DNA of 64,000 bases from Rhodopseudomonas pseudopalustris (GTDB lineage: Bacteria > Pseudomonadota > Alphaproteobacteria > Rhizobiales > Xanthobacteraceae). Positions 39,545 through 49,376 of this stretch are shown here, piece after piece. The number at the start of each line of letters is the position of its first letter. Position 1 is the stretch's first letter. The stretch spans positions 248,001 to 312,000 of the forward strand of contig NZ_FODT01000005.1 of NCBI RefSeq assembly GCF_900110435.1, written 5' to 3'. The position numbers were made by a program, and so were the translations under genes. The notes beneath the pieces are model-generated. The model searched no databases. It was not told the origin of the DNA and was given only the letters and a program-made list of their open reading frames with translations.

Positions 39545-41092
39545 CTACCAGCTCGGTTGCCACCCCGGCTGCCAGCCCTGCTGCTGCATCGGCTGCGGAT
39601 AGCCTCTGCCGCCGCGCTGCTGCCGCGGGTTTCGCGGTTGCGGCTGCGGCTCAGGCGCGCGCGGGAAGAAGAACGAACCGAAACCGCCGTCCCAATGGTC
39701 GTCGCGGTCGGCGACGACGACGTTGGGCGTCGGCTTGCGGGTGATGAAGCCGCCCTGCGGCTGATGGCTCAGCACCGCGACGAATTCGGTGCGGTAGTTG
39801 GTTTCGGCGCTCAGCGGCTCGTCGGAAATGACGATCGAGCTGCGCGGCAACGCGGTCGGGCCGATCCGGTCCAGCACCTCCGGCGGAATGGTGACGCGGT
39901 CGAGCGCCTCTCTGGCGTCGTCGGGACCGTCGATGGTCACCGCGCTCCAGCGCAGGCCGGCGTCGCTCTTCGCCATCGCGGTGAACACATGGGTGCCGAT
40001 CGGTCTGTCGGATTCGCGGATCGTGACCGGAACCTCGATGGTCGCGTCGAACACCTCGCCGCCGCCGTCCGGCGCAGGCTTGTGGGTGTTGCGGCGGACG
40101 TAGAGCTTCTGCGTCGCGCGGCTGATGTAGATCGAGACCGGCTCCTGCGCGAGCTTCGCGTCCAGCGCCGCCTTGGCGGTGTCGGCCTTCTTGGCCTCGG
40201 CAGCCTTGGCGGCGTCCCTGGTCGCGTCCGCCAGCGCCCGCTTCGCCTCGGCGTCCGCCGTGGCGGTGGCGAGTCGCGCCGCGGCCTCCCCGGCCTGCTG
40301 CGCGGCGTTCTGCTGCAGCGCTTCGGCCCGCGCCTTGGCCTCGTCGGTTTTCGCGCCGGCAAGCAACCGGTCGGCGCGCGTCAGCTCGGCATCGGCGCGC
40401 GCCTTGGCCCGTTCGAACCCGCGGAGCGTGGCCTTGAGCGGCGCGATTTCGCGGGCCGCGGCCTTGGCGGCCTTCCTTGCGTCGTCCGCCGCCTTGGTCG
40501 CGTCCTCGGCCTCGCGGCTCAGCGTCACGGCGCGCGTCGGAACGGCGGCGATCGCGGCCGGGTCCGGCGTCAACAGCGCGGGATGCGCGATATCGACCGG
40601 CGCCGCATCGTTCGGCGAGACGATCACCCGCATCCCGATCCGGGTCCTGTCGAACAGGTTCTCCGCAAAGCCGTAAGGCATCCGTACGCAGCCATGCGAG
40701 GCGGCGTAGCCCGGCAGCGGGCCGCCGTGCAGCGCGACGCCGTTCCAGGTGATGCGCTGCATGTTCGGCATCCAGGCGTCGTCATACATGCTGGAGCGAT
40801 GGTCCTTGCGCTTCTCGAGGATCGCAAACACGCCGGCCGGCGTCTCCCGCCCCGAAGTGCCGGTCGACACCGGCGCGCGCAGGATCCAGCCGTCGGCATC
40901 GTACAGCGTGACCTGCTGCGACTTGATCGAGACGATCGCCATGATCGGCTCGCCCGCTTCGCGCGGCGCCGTCGCCTCGACCGGCGGAGCCGGTCGCGCG
41001 CGCTTGGCGAGCGCGTCGCCGGTCAGCGCGATCCACGTGACCAAGGCGGCGAACGTTGCGACGGCCGCAATTCCGATACGCCGGTCCGTCAT
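39545..41092 (-). CDS. L,D-transpeptidase (YkuD) with coiled-coil region
   Basis: A 515-residue cell-wall enzyme that forms 3-3 peptide cross-links or anchors proteins. N-terminal membrane or signal helix (IGIAAVATFAALVTWIALTG), then the YkuD domain with the catalytic HGGPLPGYAASHGCVRMPYG (His...Ser-His-Gly-Cys). A long Ala/Lys-rich coiled coil (about 200-310) follows, then a second ordered domain (VSIYISRATQKLYVRRN...) and a Pro/Gln/Trp-rich tail. ATG 41092 gives the natural start. The second domain may be a second, degenerate YkuD half. Confidence 0.88.
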   Translation of the reverse strand: MTDRRIGIAAVATFAALVTWIALTGDALAKRARPAPPVEATAPREAGEPIMAIVSIKSQQVTLYDADGWILRAPVSTGTSGRETPAGVFAILEKRKDHRSSMYDDAWMPNMQRITWNGVALHGGPLPGYAASHGCVRMPYGFAENLFDRTRIGMRVIVSPNDAAPVDIAHPALLTPDPAAIAAVPTRAVTLSREAEDATKAADDARKAAKAAAREIAPLKATLRGFERAKARADAELTRADRLLAGAKTDEAKARAEALQQNAAQQAGEAAARLATATADAEAKRALADATRDAAKAAEAKKADTAKAALDAKLAQEPVSIYISRATQKLYVRRNTHKPAPDGGGEVFDATIEVPVTIRESDRPIGTHVFTAMAKSDAGLRWSAVTIDGPDDAREALDRVTIPPEVLDRIGPTALPRSSIVISDEPLSAETNYRTEFVAVLSHQPQGGFITRKPTPNVVVADRDDHWDGGFGSFFFPRAPEPQPQPRNPRQQRGGRGYPQPMQQQGWQPGWQPSW

Positions 41093-41312
41093 GGCGTGCA
41101 GCTTAGTGTTGGATCGAATCCCCACGCCTTGCCTCGATTGGATTGCCCGCCGCATTGGCCCTGCAAGAATGACAGCTCGCGATCGTTGATTGGCTGAACA
41201 CCGCACGATCGACGACGCCGACTTCGAGGAGAACGGCACATTCTAGTCGCGATTCTCTCGTCGACGACAGCCCGCGCAAGCGGTTCGCGGCTGAAATCAA
41301 CCTCGAGGGAGG

Positions 41313-42539
41313 TTAGCTGGCCCGCTCGGCGGTCCCCACTGCATCCCCCGGCGGCCTTGGCCGCAGCAGCGCGGCCAGCGCCAGGCCGAGCGCCAGCATC
41401 GTCACCCCGGCGATCAGCAGCGTCGGCGTCTTGCCGAGATGCGCGAGGCCGAAGCCGTAGGCGATCGGGCCGGTGGTCTGACCAATGAAGAAGAAGAACG
41501 AGTGCAGCGACATCGCGGTGCCGCGCGCGGTCTCGCTGAGTTCGCTGGCGAACACCTGCACGCAGCCGTGCAGCATGTAGAAGCCCATGCCCATCGCGAT
41601 GAAGGCCAGAGCCTGCGCCTGCCACGGCGGCCCGAAGGCGATGATCGCGAGTTGAAGCCCGACCAGCGCGCCGCCGCCGATCATCATGCCGTTGACGCCG
41701 AGCCGCGGCAGCAGCCGGCCCACGGTGAGCGTGTAGAGCAGCCCGCCAACGGCGAAGCCGGCGATCACCAGCCCGGCGATCGCGAGCGACTCCTGCCCGA
41801 GTTCGTGCAGAAACGCTGCGACATAGGGAAACGCGCCCATCACGCAAGTGCCTTCGACCAGCACCGCGGCAAAGCAGATCAGCGCATTCGGATTGCTGAA
41901 GATGGTGCGATAGCCGCGACGCAGCGACGCCAGATCCATCGGCGCGCCTGGGCGCATCGGCTTGTTGCGAAATCCGAACGCCACCGCCAGCGCGGCGACG
42001 ATCACCAGCAGGCCGAGCACAAGCAGCACGCCGCGCCAGCCGAGCACGTCGCCGATCACGCCGGAGGCCGAGGCCCCGAGCAGATTCCCGGTCATCGCGC
42101 CGCCGAGCACGCGTCCAATCGCGACCTGCCGCCGCTCCGGCTCGACCAGATCGGCGGTGAGCCCGAGCGCCACCGGAAAAACCCCGCCCGCCCCGATGCC
42201 GGCGAGAATCCGGCACAGAAACAGCACCTCGAACGACGACGACATCCCGCCGAGCAGGCTGGCGAAGCCGAGCAGCGCGAGGCAGACGATCATCAGCCGC
42301 GCCTTGCCGAACAGATCGGCGAGCGCGCCGATCGCCGGCTGCACCACGGCGAAGGTGAAGGCGGTGATTGCCGCGAGACCGGCGGCGGTGGCGATCGAGA
42401 CCGAGAATTCGGAGGCGATCCGCGGCAGCACCGGGTCGAGCGCACGCGTCGACAGGCTCGCCGCGAAGCCCGACAGCGCAATGATATTGAGCGCGGGCGG
42501 CAGGCCCGGCTGAACGCCTGCCACGCCGCCCTGCGGCAT
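41313..42539 (-). CDS. MFS transporter
   Basis: A 408-residue 12-helix transporter. It has the MFS loop 2-3 motif IGALADLFGKARLM and RILAGIGAGGVFPVALGL. Substrate cannot be told; the layout is like the drug/sugar efflux branch. The ATG at 42539 overlaps the kdsA stop codon in ATGA, so it is coupled with kdsA. The 220 bp after the next gene's start (41093-41312) hold nothing I recognise. Confidence 0.9.
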   Translation of the reverse strand: MPQGGVAGVQPGLPPALNIIALSGFAASLSTRALDPVLPRIASEFSVSIATAAGLAAITAFTFAVVQPAIGALADLFGKARLMIVCLALLGFASLLGGMSSSFEVLFLCRILAGIGAGGVFPVALGLTADLVEPERRQVAIGRVLGGAMTGNLLGASASGVIGDVLGWRGVLLVLGLLVIVAALAVAFGFRNKPMRPGAPMDLASLRRGYRTIFSNPNALICFAAVLVEGTCVMGAFPYVAAFLHELGQESLAIAGLVIAGFAVGGLLYTLTVGRLLPRLGVNGMMIGGGALVGLQLAIIAFGPPWQAQALAFIAMGMGFYMLHGCVQVFASELSETARGTAMSLHSFFFFIGQTTGPIAYGFGLAHLGKTPTLLIAGVTMLALGLALAALLRPRPPGDAVGTAERAS

Positions 42540-43402
42540 CAGATCGTTCCGGCCCCCGGGCGCTTCTTGGCCAGCGCGTCGAACTCCATCAGCGTCCGCA
42601 ACAGCGCCTCGAAGTCGCGCAGCGGCACCATGTTCGGGCCGTCGGACGGCGCGTGATCCGGATCGGGATGGGTCTCGATGAAAACGCCAGCGACGCCGAC
42701 CGCGACCGCTGCGCGCGCCAGCACAGGCACGAATTCGCGTTCGCCGCCGGACGAGGTGCCCTTGCCGCCCGGCTGCTGCACCGAATGGGTCGCGTCGAAG
42801 ATTACCGGCGCGCCGGTGGTCCTGGCCATGATCGGCAACGCGCGCATGTCGGATACCAGCGTGTTGTAACCGAACGACGCGCCGCGCTCGGTCACCAGCA
42901 CCTTTTGGTTGCCTGCGGTGGTGATCTTGGCGACGACGTTGCCCATGTCCCACGGCGCCAGAAACTGGCCCTTCTTGACGTTGACGATCCTGCCGGTGGC
43001 GGCGGCCGCCAGCAGCAGATCGGTCTGCCGGCACAGGAACGCCGGTATCTGCAGGATGTCCACCGCCTCCGCGGCGCGGGCGCATTGCTCGGCCTCGTGC
43101 ACATCGGTCAGCACCGGAAGTCCGACGCTGTCGCGGATCTCGGCGAAGATCGCCAGCGCCGCGTCGAGCCCGATGCCGCGCGCGCTCGCGGCGCTGGTGC
43201 GGTTGGCCTTGTCGAACGACGTCTTGTAGACGAGGCCGATGCCGAGCCGCGTCGCGATCTCCTTCAACGCCGAGGCGACCTCGAGCGCATGGGCCCGGCT
43301 CTCGAGCTGGCAGGGCCCCGCGATCACCGACAGCGGCAGCGAATTGCCGAATTTGACGTCCCCCGCGGCCACCACCGGCGCGGGCGCAATGCTCTTGTTC
43401 AA
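42539..43402 (-). CDS. kdsA: 3-deoxy-8-phosphooctulonate synthase
   Basis: Makes KDO-8-phosphate for lipopolysaccharide; 287 residues. Motifs: [60 protein letters not shown] and [12 protein letters not shown] chose TTG 43402 (product [11 protein letters not shown]) because AAGGA lies 8 nt before it, it overlaps the upstream VOC stop in TTGA, and the N terminus fits relatives. An open extension to 43441 is inside the VOC gene. Confidence 0.94.
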   Translation of the reverse strand: MNKSIAPAPVVAAGDVKFGNSLPLSVIAGPCQLESRAHALEVASALKEIATRLGIGLVYKTSFDKANRTSAASARGIGLDAALAIFAEIRDSVGLPVLTDVHEAEQCARAAEAVDILQIPAFLCRQTDLLLAAAATGRIVNVKKGQFLAPWDMGNVVAKITTAGNQKVLVTERGASFGYNTLVSDMRALPIMARTTGAPVIFDATHSVQQPGGKGTSSGGEREFVPVLARAAVAVGVAGVFIETHPDPDHAPSDGPNMVPLRDFEALLRTLMEFDALAKKRPGAGTI

Positions 43403-44268
43403 CGGACCATTCCTTGTTCGAAGATCAGCGTCGCGCCGCACAGATCCGGCGCGATCAGCCGGTCGATGTGGCGCGTCGCCACGATCCCGTTCTGCTTCAA
43501 CAGGCGTTCAACCACGGCGAGGTCCTCCACGGCAATCCGCAATCCGGCGAACCGCGCGCCCTCGGCGTCGGTCGCAAGGCTGACGCCGTATTGGTCGCGG
43601 AACGACACCGGCTCGACGATGTCGATGTCGCCGCGTTCGGTCCGCGCGGTCACGCCGATCGACGACGCATGCAGATCGCGCAAACCTGTGAAGGCGCCGA
43701 GGAAGATGTGATGATCGGTCGGATTGTCGGCCACCATCGCCACAGCCGCCGCTGCGCATGCGCCGTTGGCGTGGGTCTGAAACGACGGGTTCCAGAAATT
43801 CTCGGGATGATGATGCTGACACGCCGCGAAGCCGGCGTCGGGCGACAGAGGATCGCGCGCGAAGGCCAGCGAGAAGCCGAGCTTGACGACGCTGCCGTCG
43901 GGCCGCTGCCCGTCGCGTCCGAAGCTGAACACCTCGTCATCGCCGATCCCGGCCGCGGCGTAGGCCATTGCATCCGCCTTGGCATCGGCGCTGGCGAGCA
44001 GCAGCATCGACAGCCCCTCGCGCCGCGCCAGATAGTCGCGGTGGAACGCACCGAATGAAAATGCGCGCGCGCGATGCGGCGCGATCTTCTCCGGTTCGGC
44101 GACCGTGAGGATCTCGACGAAGAACCCGTCGACCTGCACGATGCGATTATGCGTGCCCCAGGGATGGCGGTTACGCGCGCCGACGGTGAACCCGAGCCGC
44201 TGATACGCCTCCGCCGCGGCATCGAGATCGCGCACCGCATGAACGATATGGTCGAGTCCGCCGGGCAT
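43399..44268 (-). CDS. VOC (glyoxalase-like) family protein
   Basis: A 289-residue protein with two vicinal-oxygen-chelate modules. It opens [30 protein letters not shown], the typical first module with metal-binding His, and [14 protein letters not shown] and [12 protein letters not shown] mark the second. No specific enzyme can be named. It is translationally coupled to kdsA (TTGA), which is unusual company. ATG 44268 was chosen; the frame is open for 86 more codons over a region with an inverted repeat. Confidence 0.85.
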   Translation of the reverse strand: MPGGLDHIVHAVRDLDAAAEAYQRLGFTVGARNRHPWGTHNRIVQVDGFFVEILTVAEPEKIAPHRARAFSFGAFHRDYLARREGLSMLLLASADAKADAMAYAAAGIGDDEVFSFGRDGQRPDGSVVKLGFSLAFARDPLSPDAGFAACQHHHPENFWNPSFQTHANGACAAAAVAMVADNPTDHHIFLGAFTGLRDLHASSIGVTARTERGDIDIVEPVSFRDQYGVSLATDAEGARFAGLRIAVEDLAVVERLLKQNGIVATRHIDRLIAPDLCGATLIFEQGMVR

Positions 44269-44403
44269 CAGATCAGCGCTTTCATCGTTGCGGTCGGCGA
44301 TTACTTCATCGCCGAAACCGCGGTCGGCGCCCGCAGCGCCGGCAGACGGCCGGGCACGCAACGACACGTCGGGGATTCGTGGATCATGGCGAAACCTCCC
44401 GCG

Positions 44404-44444
44404 ATTGTCGCCACGCGCGGCCCAAGCCGTCTTGTGGCAACAAT
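44404..44444 (-). terminator. 11-bp inverted repeat upstream of the VOC gene
   Basis: ATTGTCGCCAC (44404-44414) and GTGGCAACAAT (44434-44444) pair fully in minus-strand RNA if one G-U pair is allowed, with a 19-nt loop. It lies between the stop of the gene at 44539 and the VOC start at 44268. The rest of 44269-44538 shows nothing I can name. Confidence 0.45.
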
Positions 44445-44538
44445 TGCAGGCAAGGTCAAAGCGATGGGCGCGGCGGACAGCACCGCGCCCGCTGCATGAC
44501 GCGCGGACCGATCGCGGCCGCAGCACTCGCGTCGATTT

Positions 44539-45396
44539 TCACCGCGCCTTCGGGGGTGGAATCTCCGCGGCCGAGCCGGCGATATGCGGATCGACCAGAT
44601 TGACCTTCGCGACGGGATCGACGCCAAACAGCCGCTTGAAATTTTCCGGCCCAAGCAGCTTCGCTGCTTCGTCGATCAAATGCTGGTTGCGGGCGTTGAG
44701 CGCCACAGCATGGGGTTGGCTGGTCCCCGGCCAGGCCCGCGCCGCGAATTGCTGCACTTCGCCGCGCAGATGCAGCAGGCGGCTCAGTTTGGCCGGGTCG
44801 TCCGCCAGCACTTCGGCGGCCCGCTTCTCGAACTCGTCCGGCTCAGGGGCGTCGCTCGCCATCGTCAGTCCTCCAGACCGCGCCGTCCGCGCCGCCAGAT
44901 GGGCCCCGGTGCACGACGCAGCCTTGGCCGCCCATGAGATGTGACTGAGGCCATAGGTTCCATAGATGAAGCTGCTCAGCAGATAGCCACGCGCATTGCA
45001 GACCGTCAGGGGGGGCGCATGGGAGGCGCCGTCCCGGGTCGCGTACAGCACCTGATTGGCCAATTGGTGGCAAACGCCCTCGACGCCGTAGACGAAGATG
45101 GTTCCGCGCGCCGCAAGCGACGTCCGCGAGTCGACGTTGGGGAGCACGAGGCACTGCGCAACTGAGAGGTCGCCGGCTTGCTGACCCAAGGCGCCGTCGG
45201 GATCGACCGGCGTGCCCCCGGTGGCGTGGAACGATCCCCAGCAATACCAGAAGAATTGGTGAGCGCCCTTGACCTCGTCGATCGTCGGATAACCGTTGAT
45301 CCGATTGTCGTAGCTGGTGACCCAGGTATGATCGACAGGCGATTCCGACTCCCAGGCAGGAATGGCCCACGCGTAGAGCTTGCCAAGCAGTGTCAT
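44539..45396 (-). CDS. Unrecognised Cys/His-containing protein, possible papain-like hydrolase
   Basis: A 285-residue protein I cannot place. The first 160 residues are rich in Trp, Tyr, Cys and His: SPVDHTWVTSYDNR near residue 21, FFWYCWGSFHATGGTP, RGTIFVYGVEGVCHQLANQVLYAT and LSSFIYGTYGLSH. His early and Cys at the head of a helix later is the order in permuted papain-like (NlpC/P60-type) hydrolases, but this is only a suggestion. Residues 175-285 look like a helical separate domain (DEFEKRAAEVLADDPAKLSRLL). It faces a divergent PAAR gene, 203 bp away. That spacer is lower in GC than the flanks. Confidence 0.7.
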   Translation of the reverse strand: MTLLGKLYAWAIPAWESESPVDHTWVTSYDNRINGYPTIDEVKGAHQFFWYCWGSFHATGGTPVDPDGALGQQAGDLSVAQCLVLPNVDSRTSLAARGTIFVYGVEGVCHQLANQVLYATRDGASHAPPLTVCNARGYLLSSFIYGTYGLSHISWAAKAASCTGAHLAARTARSGGLTMASDAPEPDEFEKRAAEVLADDPAKLSRLLHLRGEVQQFAARAWPGTSQPHAVALNARNQHLIDEAAKLLGPENFKRLFGVDPVAKVNLVDPHIAGSAAEIPPPKAR

Positions 45397-45599
45397 TTCC
45401 AGTCCCCGACCAATCAGCCCAATACACGCACTGGTTGAATTTCAGATCATCCCCCACCATTGAGCGAATGTCTGCCCAGAAAGTCGGAATTCGGCGTTCG
45501 AACAGCGTGAATTCGAAACAATCCGGGGTAATCTTGCACCGTGCCGGTCAGTGAATACCTGCTTGATACGATGCGATCGCTTGGCCGCAACAGAGAGCA

Positions 45600-45941
45600 A
45601 TGCCGATGCGCAGCTTCCCTGGCCTCGCCCTGCTGGTATGGGCCATTGCGCCGGCCGCGGCTCAGACGCCGGGCATGATCACCGGCGGCAGCAAGGACGT
45701 TATGGTCAACGGTAAGCCGGCAGCCCGCGCCGCCGACACCACCTCTGACGGCGCGGTCGTCGAGGGTTCGAACAACGTGTTCATCAACGGCAAGCCTGCC
45801 GCGGTCATCGGCGGCCAGACCCATTGCGGCGGCGGCGGGATTGGCGGCGGCGTGATCGTCGGCGGCGGTGGCGGCAACGTCTTGATCAACGGCAAGCCGA
45901 TGGCGCGCGCTGGCGACGCCACCGCGGGCTGCCCGAAGTAA
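45600..45941 (+). CDS. PAAR-repeat protein with signal peptide
   Basis: A 113-residue protein. After a Sec signal peptide (ends PAAAQ near residue 22) come PAAR units: KDVMVNGKPAARAADTT, NNVFINGKPAAVIGGQTHC and GNVLINGKPMARAGDATAGC, with a Gly-rich turn between. PAAR proteins cap the type VI secretion spike; they normally lack a signal peptide, and no other type VI gene is seen here. His and Cys in QTHC and AGC suggest metal binding at the tip, as in PAAR folds. The start could also be ATG 45606. It converges with pyrG with 6 bp between. Confidence 0.85.
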   Translation: MPMRSFPGLALLVWAIAPAAAQTPGMITGGSKDVMVNGKPAARAADTTSDGAVVEGSNNVFINGKPAAVIGGQTHCGGGGIGGGVIVGGGGGNVLINGKPMARAGDATAGCPK

Positions 45942-45947
45942 TCGGTC

Positions 45948-47585
<1,638 letters not shown>

Positions 47586-47745
47586 CTACCTTTAAGGCCC
47601 TCGGTCCGATTCGCAAAAGCGATTCGGTCCCATCGGGCGAACGTCAGAATGCCTGTGGGTGACGCCGAAAGATCAGCGCCTTCATGCGATTACGGACGAC
47701 ACTTCAGATTCGTAGACAGGTGCCGTCAGTGCATACCGGCAATGC

Positions 47746-48132
47746 TTATTGCGATCGCGGCGGGCTCGGGGCTGCCGGCTGCTGGTTCTGCTGCTGATCG
47801 GTCTGCTTCAACGTGTCGAGCAGACCACCGCCCTGAGATACCGGCGGGGCCGGAGTCGCCGGGGATTGCTGAGTCGGCACCGACGTCGGGAGCATCGTCG
47901 GCTTGCGGTTATAGGTGGCCAGCCACGACAGCAGCAGGCTGGTGACGAAGAAGCCGGCCGCGAGAATCGCCGTGGTCCGGGTCAGCAGATTAGCTGTGCC
48001 GCGACTCGACATGAAGCCGCCGCCGCCACCCCCACCGACGCCAAGGCCGCCGCCCTCGGACTTCTGCAGCAGGACGCTGCCGATCAGGCCGAGAACCAAC
48101 ATCAGGTGGATGACGATAATAACAGTCTGCAT
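47746..48132 (-). CDS. secG: Preprotein translocase subunit SecG
   Basis: A 128-residue subunit of the SecYEG channel. Two membrane helices (MQTVIIVIHLMLVLGLIGSVLLQ and TAILAAGFFVTSLLLSWLAT) enclose the Gly-rich EGGGLGVGGGGGGGFMSSRG loop, the family mark. The C-terminal tail is Pro/Gln-rich (QQNQQPAAPSPPRSQ) and longer than in E. coli. It follows tpiA with 175 bp between. Confidence 0.95.
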   Translation of the reverse strand: MQTVIIVIHLMLVLGLIGSVLLQKSEGGGLGVGGGGGGGFMSSRGTANLLTRTTAILAAGFFVTSLLLSWLATYNRKPTMLPTSVPTQQSPATPAPPVSQGGGLLDTLKQTDQQQNQQPAAPSPPRSQ

Positions 48133-48307
48133 GGTACCCTTCCATCACAAGCCCGGATCGCCGAAAGGCCGACATGGCGCCAGCGCGCGGCTGCTCGACA
48201 GGCTTGCGGGATAAACGAAGTCGCGCGGTGTCTACACGATCGATGGGGGCATTGTCACCCCCGGACGGCTTCCAAACCGCGACGGATATGCGCGTCGCGT
48301 CACTCAG

Positions 48308-49084
48308 TTAGGGACACCCGGCGGCAATCGCAAGGAAGTCCGACGCCTTCAGGCTGGCGCCGCCGACCAGCGCGCCGTTGACATGCGGGACTGACATCAG
48401 TTCGCGGGCATTCGAGGGCTTCACCGAGCCGCCATACAGCAACCGCATCTGGTCGCCTTCGGCGTTAAAGCGCTGCGTCAGAGTCTGGCGAATAAAGCCA
48501 TGAACTTCCTCGACATCAGCCGCGGTCGGGGTCATGCCGGTGCCGATCGCCCAGACCGGCTCATAGGCCACCACCAGATTGGCGGCGGTGGCGCCATCGG
48601 GCAGCGAGCCGGCGAGCTGGCCGGCGACAACGTCCAGAGTGTGCCCGGCGTTGCGTTCGCCCTGGGTCTCGCCGACGCAGACGATAGCGACCAGCCCGGC
48701 CCGCCACGCCGCCTGCGCCTTGGTGCGGACGATCGCGTCGGTCTCGCCGTGATCGGCGCGGCGCTCGGAATGACCGACGATGATCGCGCGGGCGCCGGCG
48801 TCGGCCAGCATCTCGGCCGAGATGTCGCCGGTATGGGCGCCGGTGGCGTTGGCATGGCAATCCTGGGCGCCGATCGCGACCGCAAGCGCGCCCTTCTCGT
48901 TGGCGGCGGCAAGCCTGTCGGCAAACGCGGCGATCAGCGTTGCCGGCGGGCACACCAGCAGATCGATCCCCGATGACAGCTCGGTCGCGCCCTCCAGCAT
49001 GGCGTCGAACTCCGACGACGCGGCCTTGAGGCCGTTCATCTTCCAGTTTCCGGCAATCAGCGAACGAACGGCGGGGACCGGCAT
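48308..49084 (-). CDS. tpiA: Triosephosphate isomerase
   Basis: Glycolytic isomerase; 258 residues. Catalytic residues are clear: Lys in GNWKMNG, His in VGHSERR and Glu in [11 protein letters not shown], plus the phosphate loop [11 protein letters not shown]. Start ATG 49084 fits the family ([15 protein letters not shown]); the frame is open 49 codons more but that part is in the shared promoter region. It diverges from the PpiD-like gene; the 292 bp between contain a direct repeat GAGCCGCCTT (49181 and 49193). Confidence 0.97.
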   Translation of the reverse strand: MPVPAVRSLIAGNWKMNGLKAASSEFDAMLEGATELSSGIDLLVCPPATLIAAFADRLAAANEKGALAVAIGAQDCHANATGAHTGDISAEMLADAGARAIIVGHSERRADHGETDAIVRTKAQAAWRAGLVAIVCVGETQGERNAGHTLDVVAGQLAGSLPDGATAANLVVAYEPVWAIGTGMTPTAADVEEVHGFIRQTLTQRFNAEGDQMRLLYGGSVKPSNARELMSVPHVNGALVGGASLKASDFLAIAAGCP

Positions 49085-49376
49085 GGACACTCTCACGTTA
49101 TGGGGTTGCACAATCCCGCTAGCAGAGCCGTTTGCGATGCTCAAGGGCGCGTGATCATACAGCGTCCGACTGCGACCAAAGAGCCGCCTTACGAGCCGCC
49201 TTCGAAAGTTACCTTCGAGACTGCCTTGCAATGCGGCGGCAACAGCTCGACTGCGGCGCCGCTTCCGGTTGCGACGCTGGCACCGCCACTTTATGATGGA
49301 TTTTCAAGCTGGCGACGCTAATTTGCGCCTCCGCGCGCTTCAGCGCGGCCGGTTCCCTCCTGCCAAAAGTGACTCC

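Noticed and set aside
39557..41197. Plus-strand open frame of 546 codons opposite the L,D-transpeptidase
   Set aside because: Antisense shadow; the minus-strand frame has the YkuD catalytic motif and a proper signal helix.
45600..45941. PAAR protein as part of a type VI secretion locus
   Set aside because: No hcp, vgrG, tss or clpV-like genes are in the window, and the protein has a Sec signal peptide.
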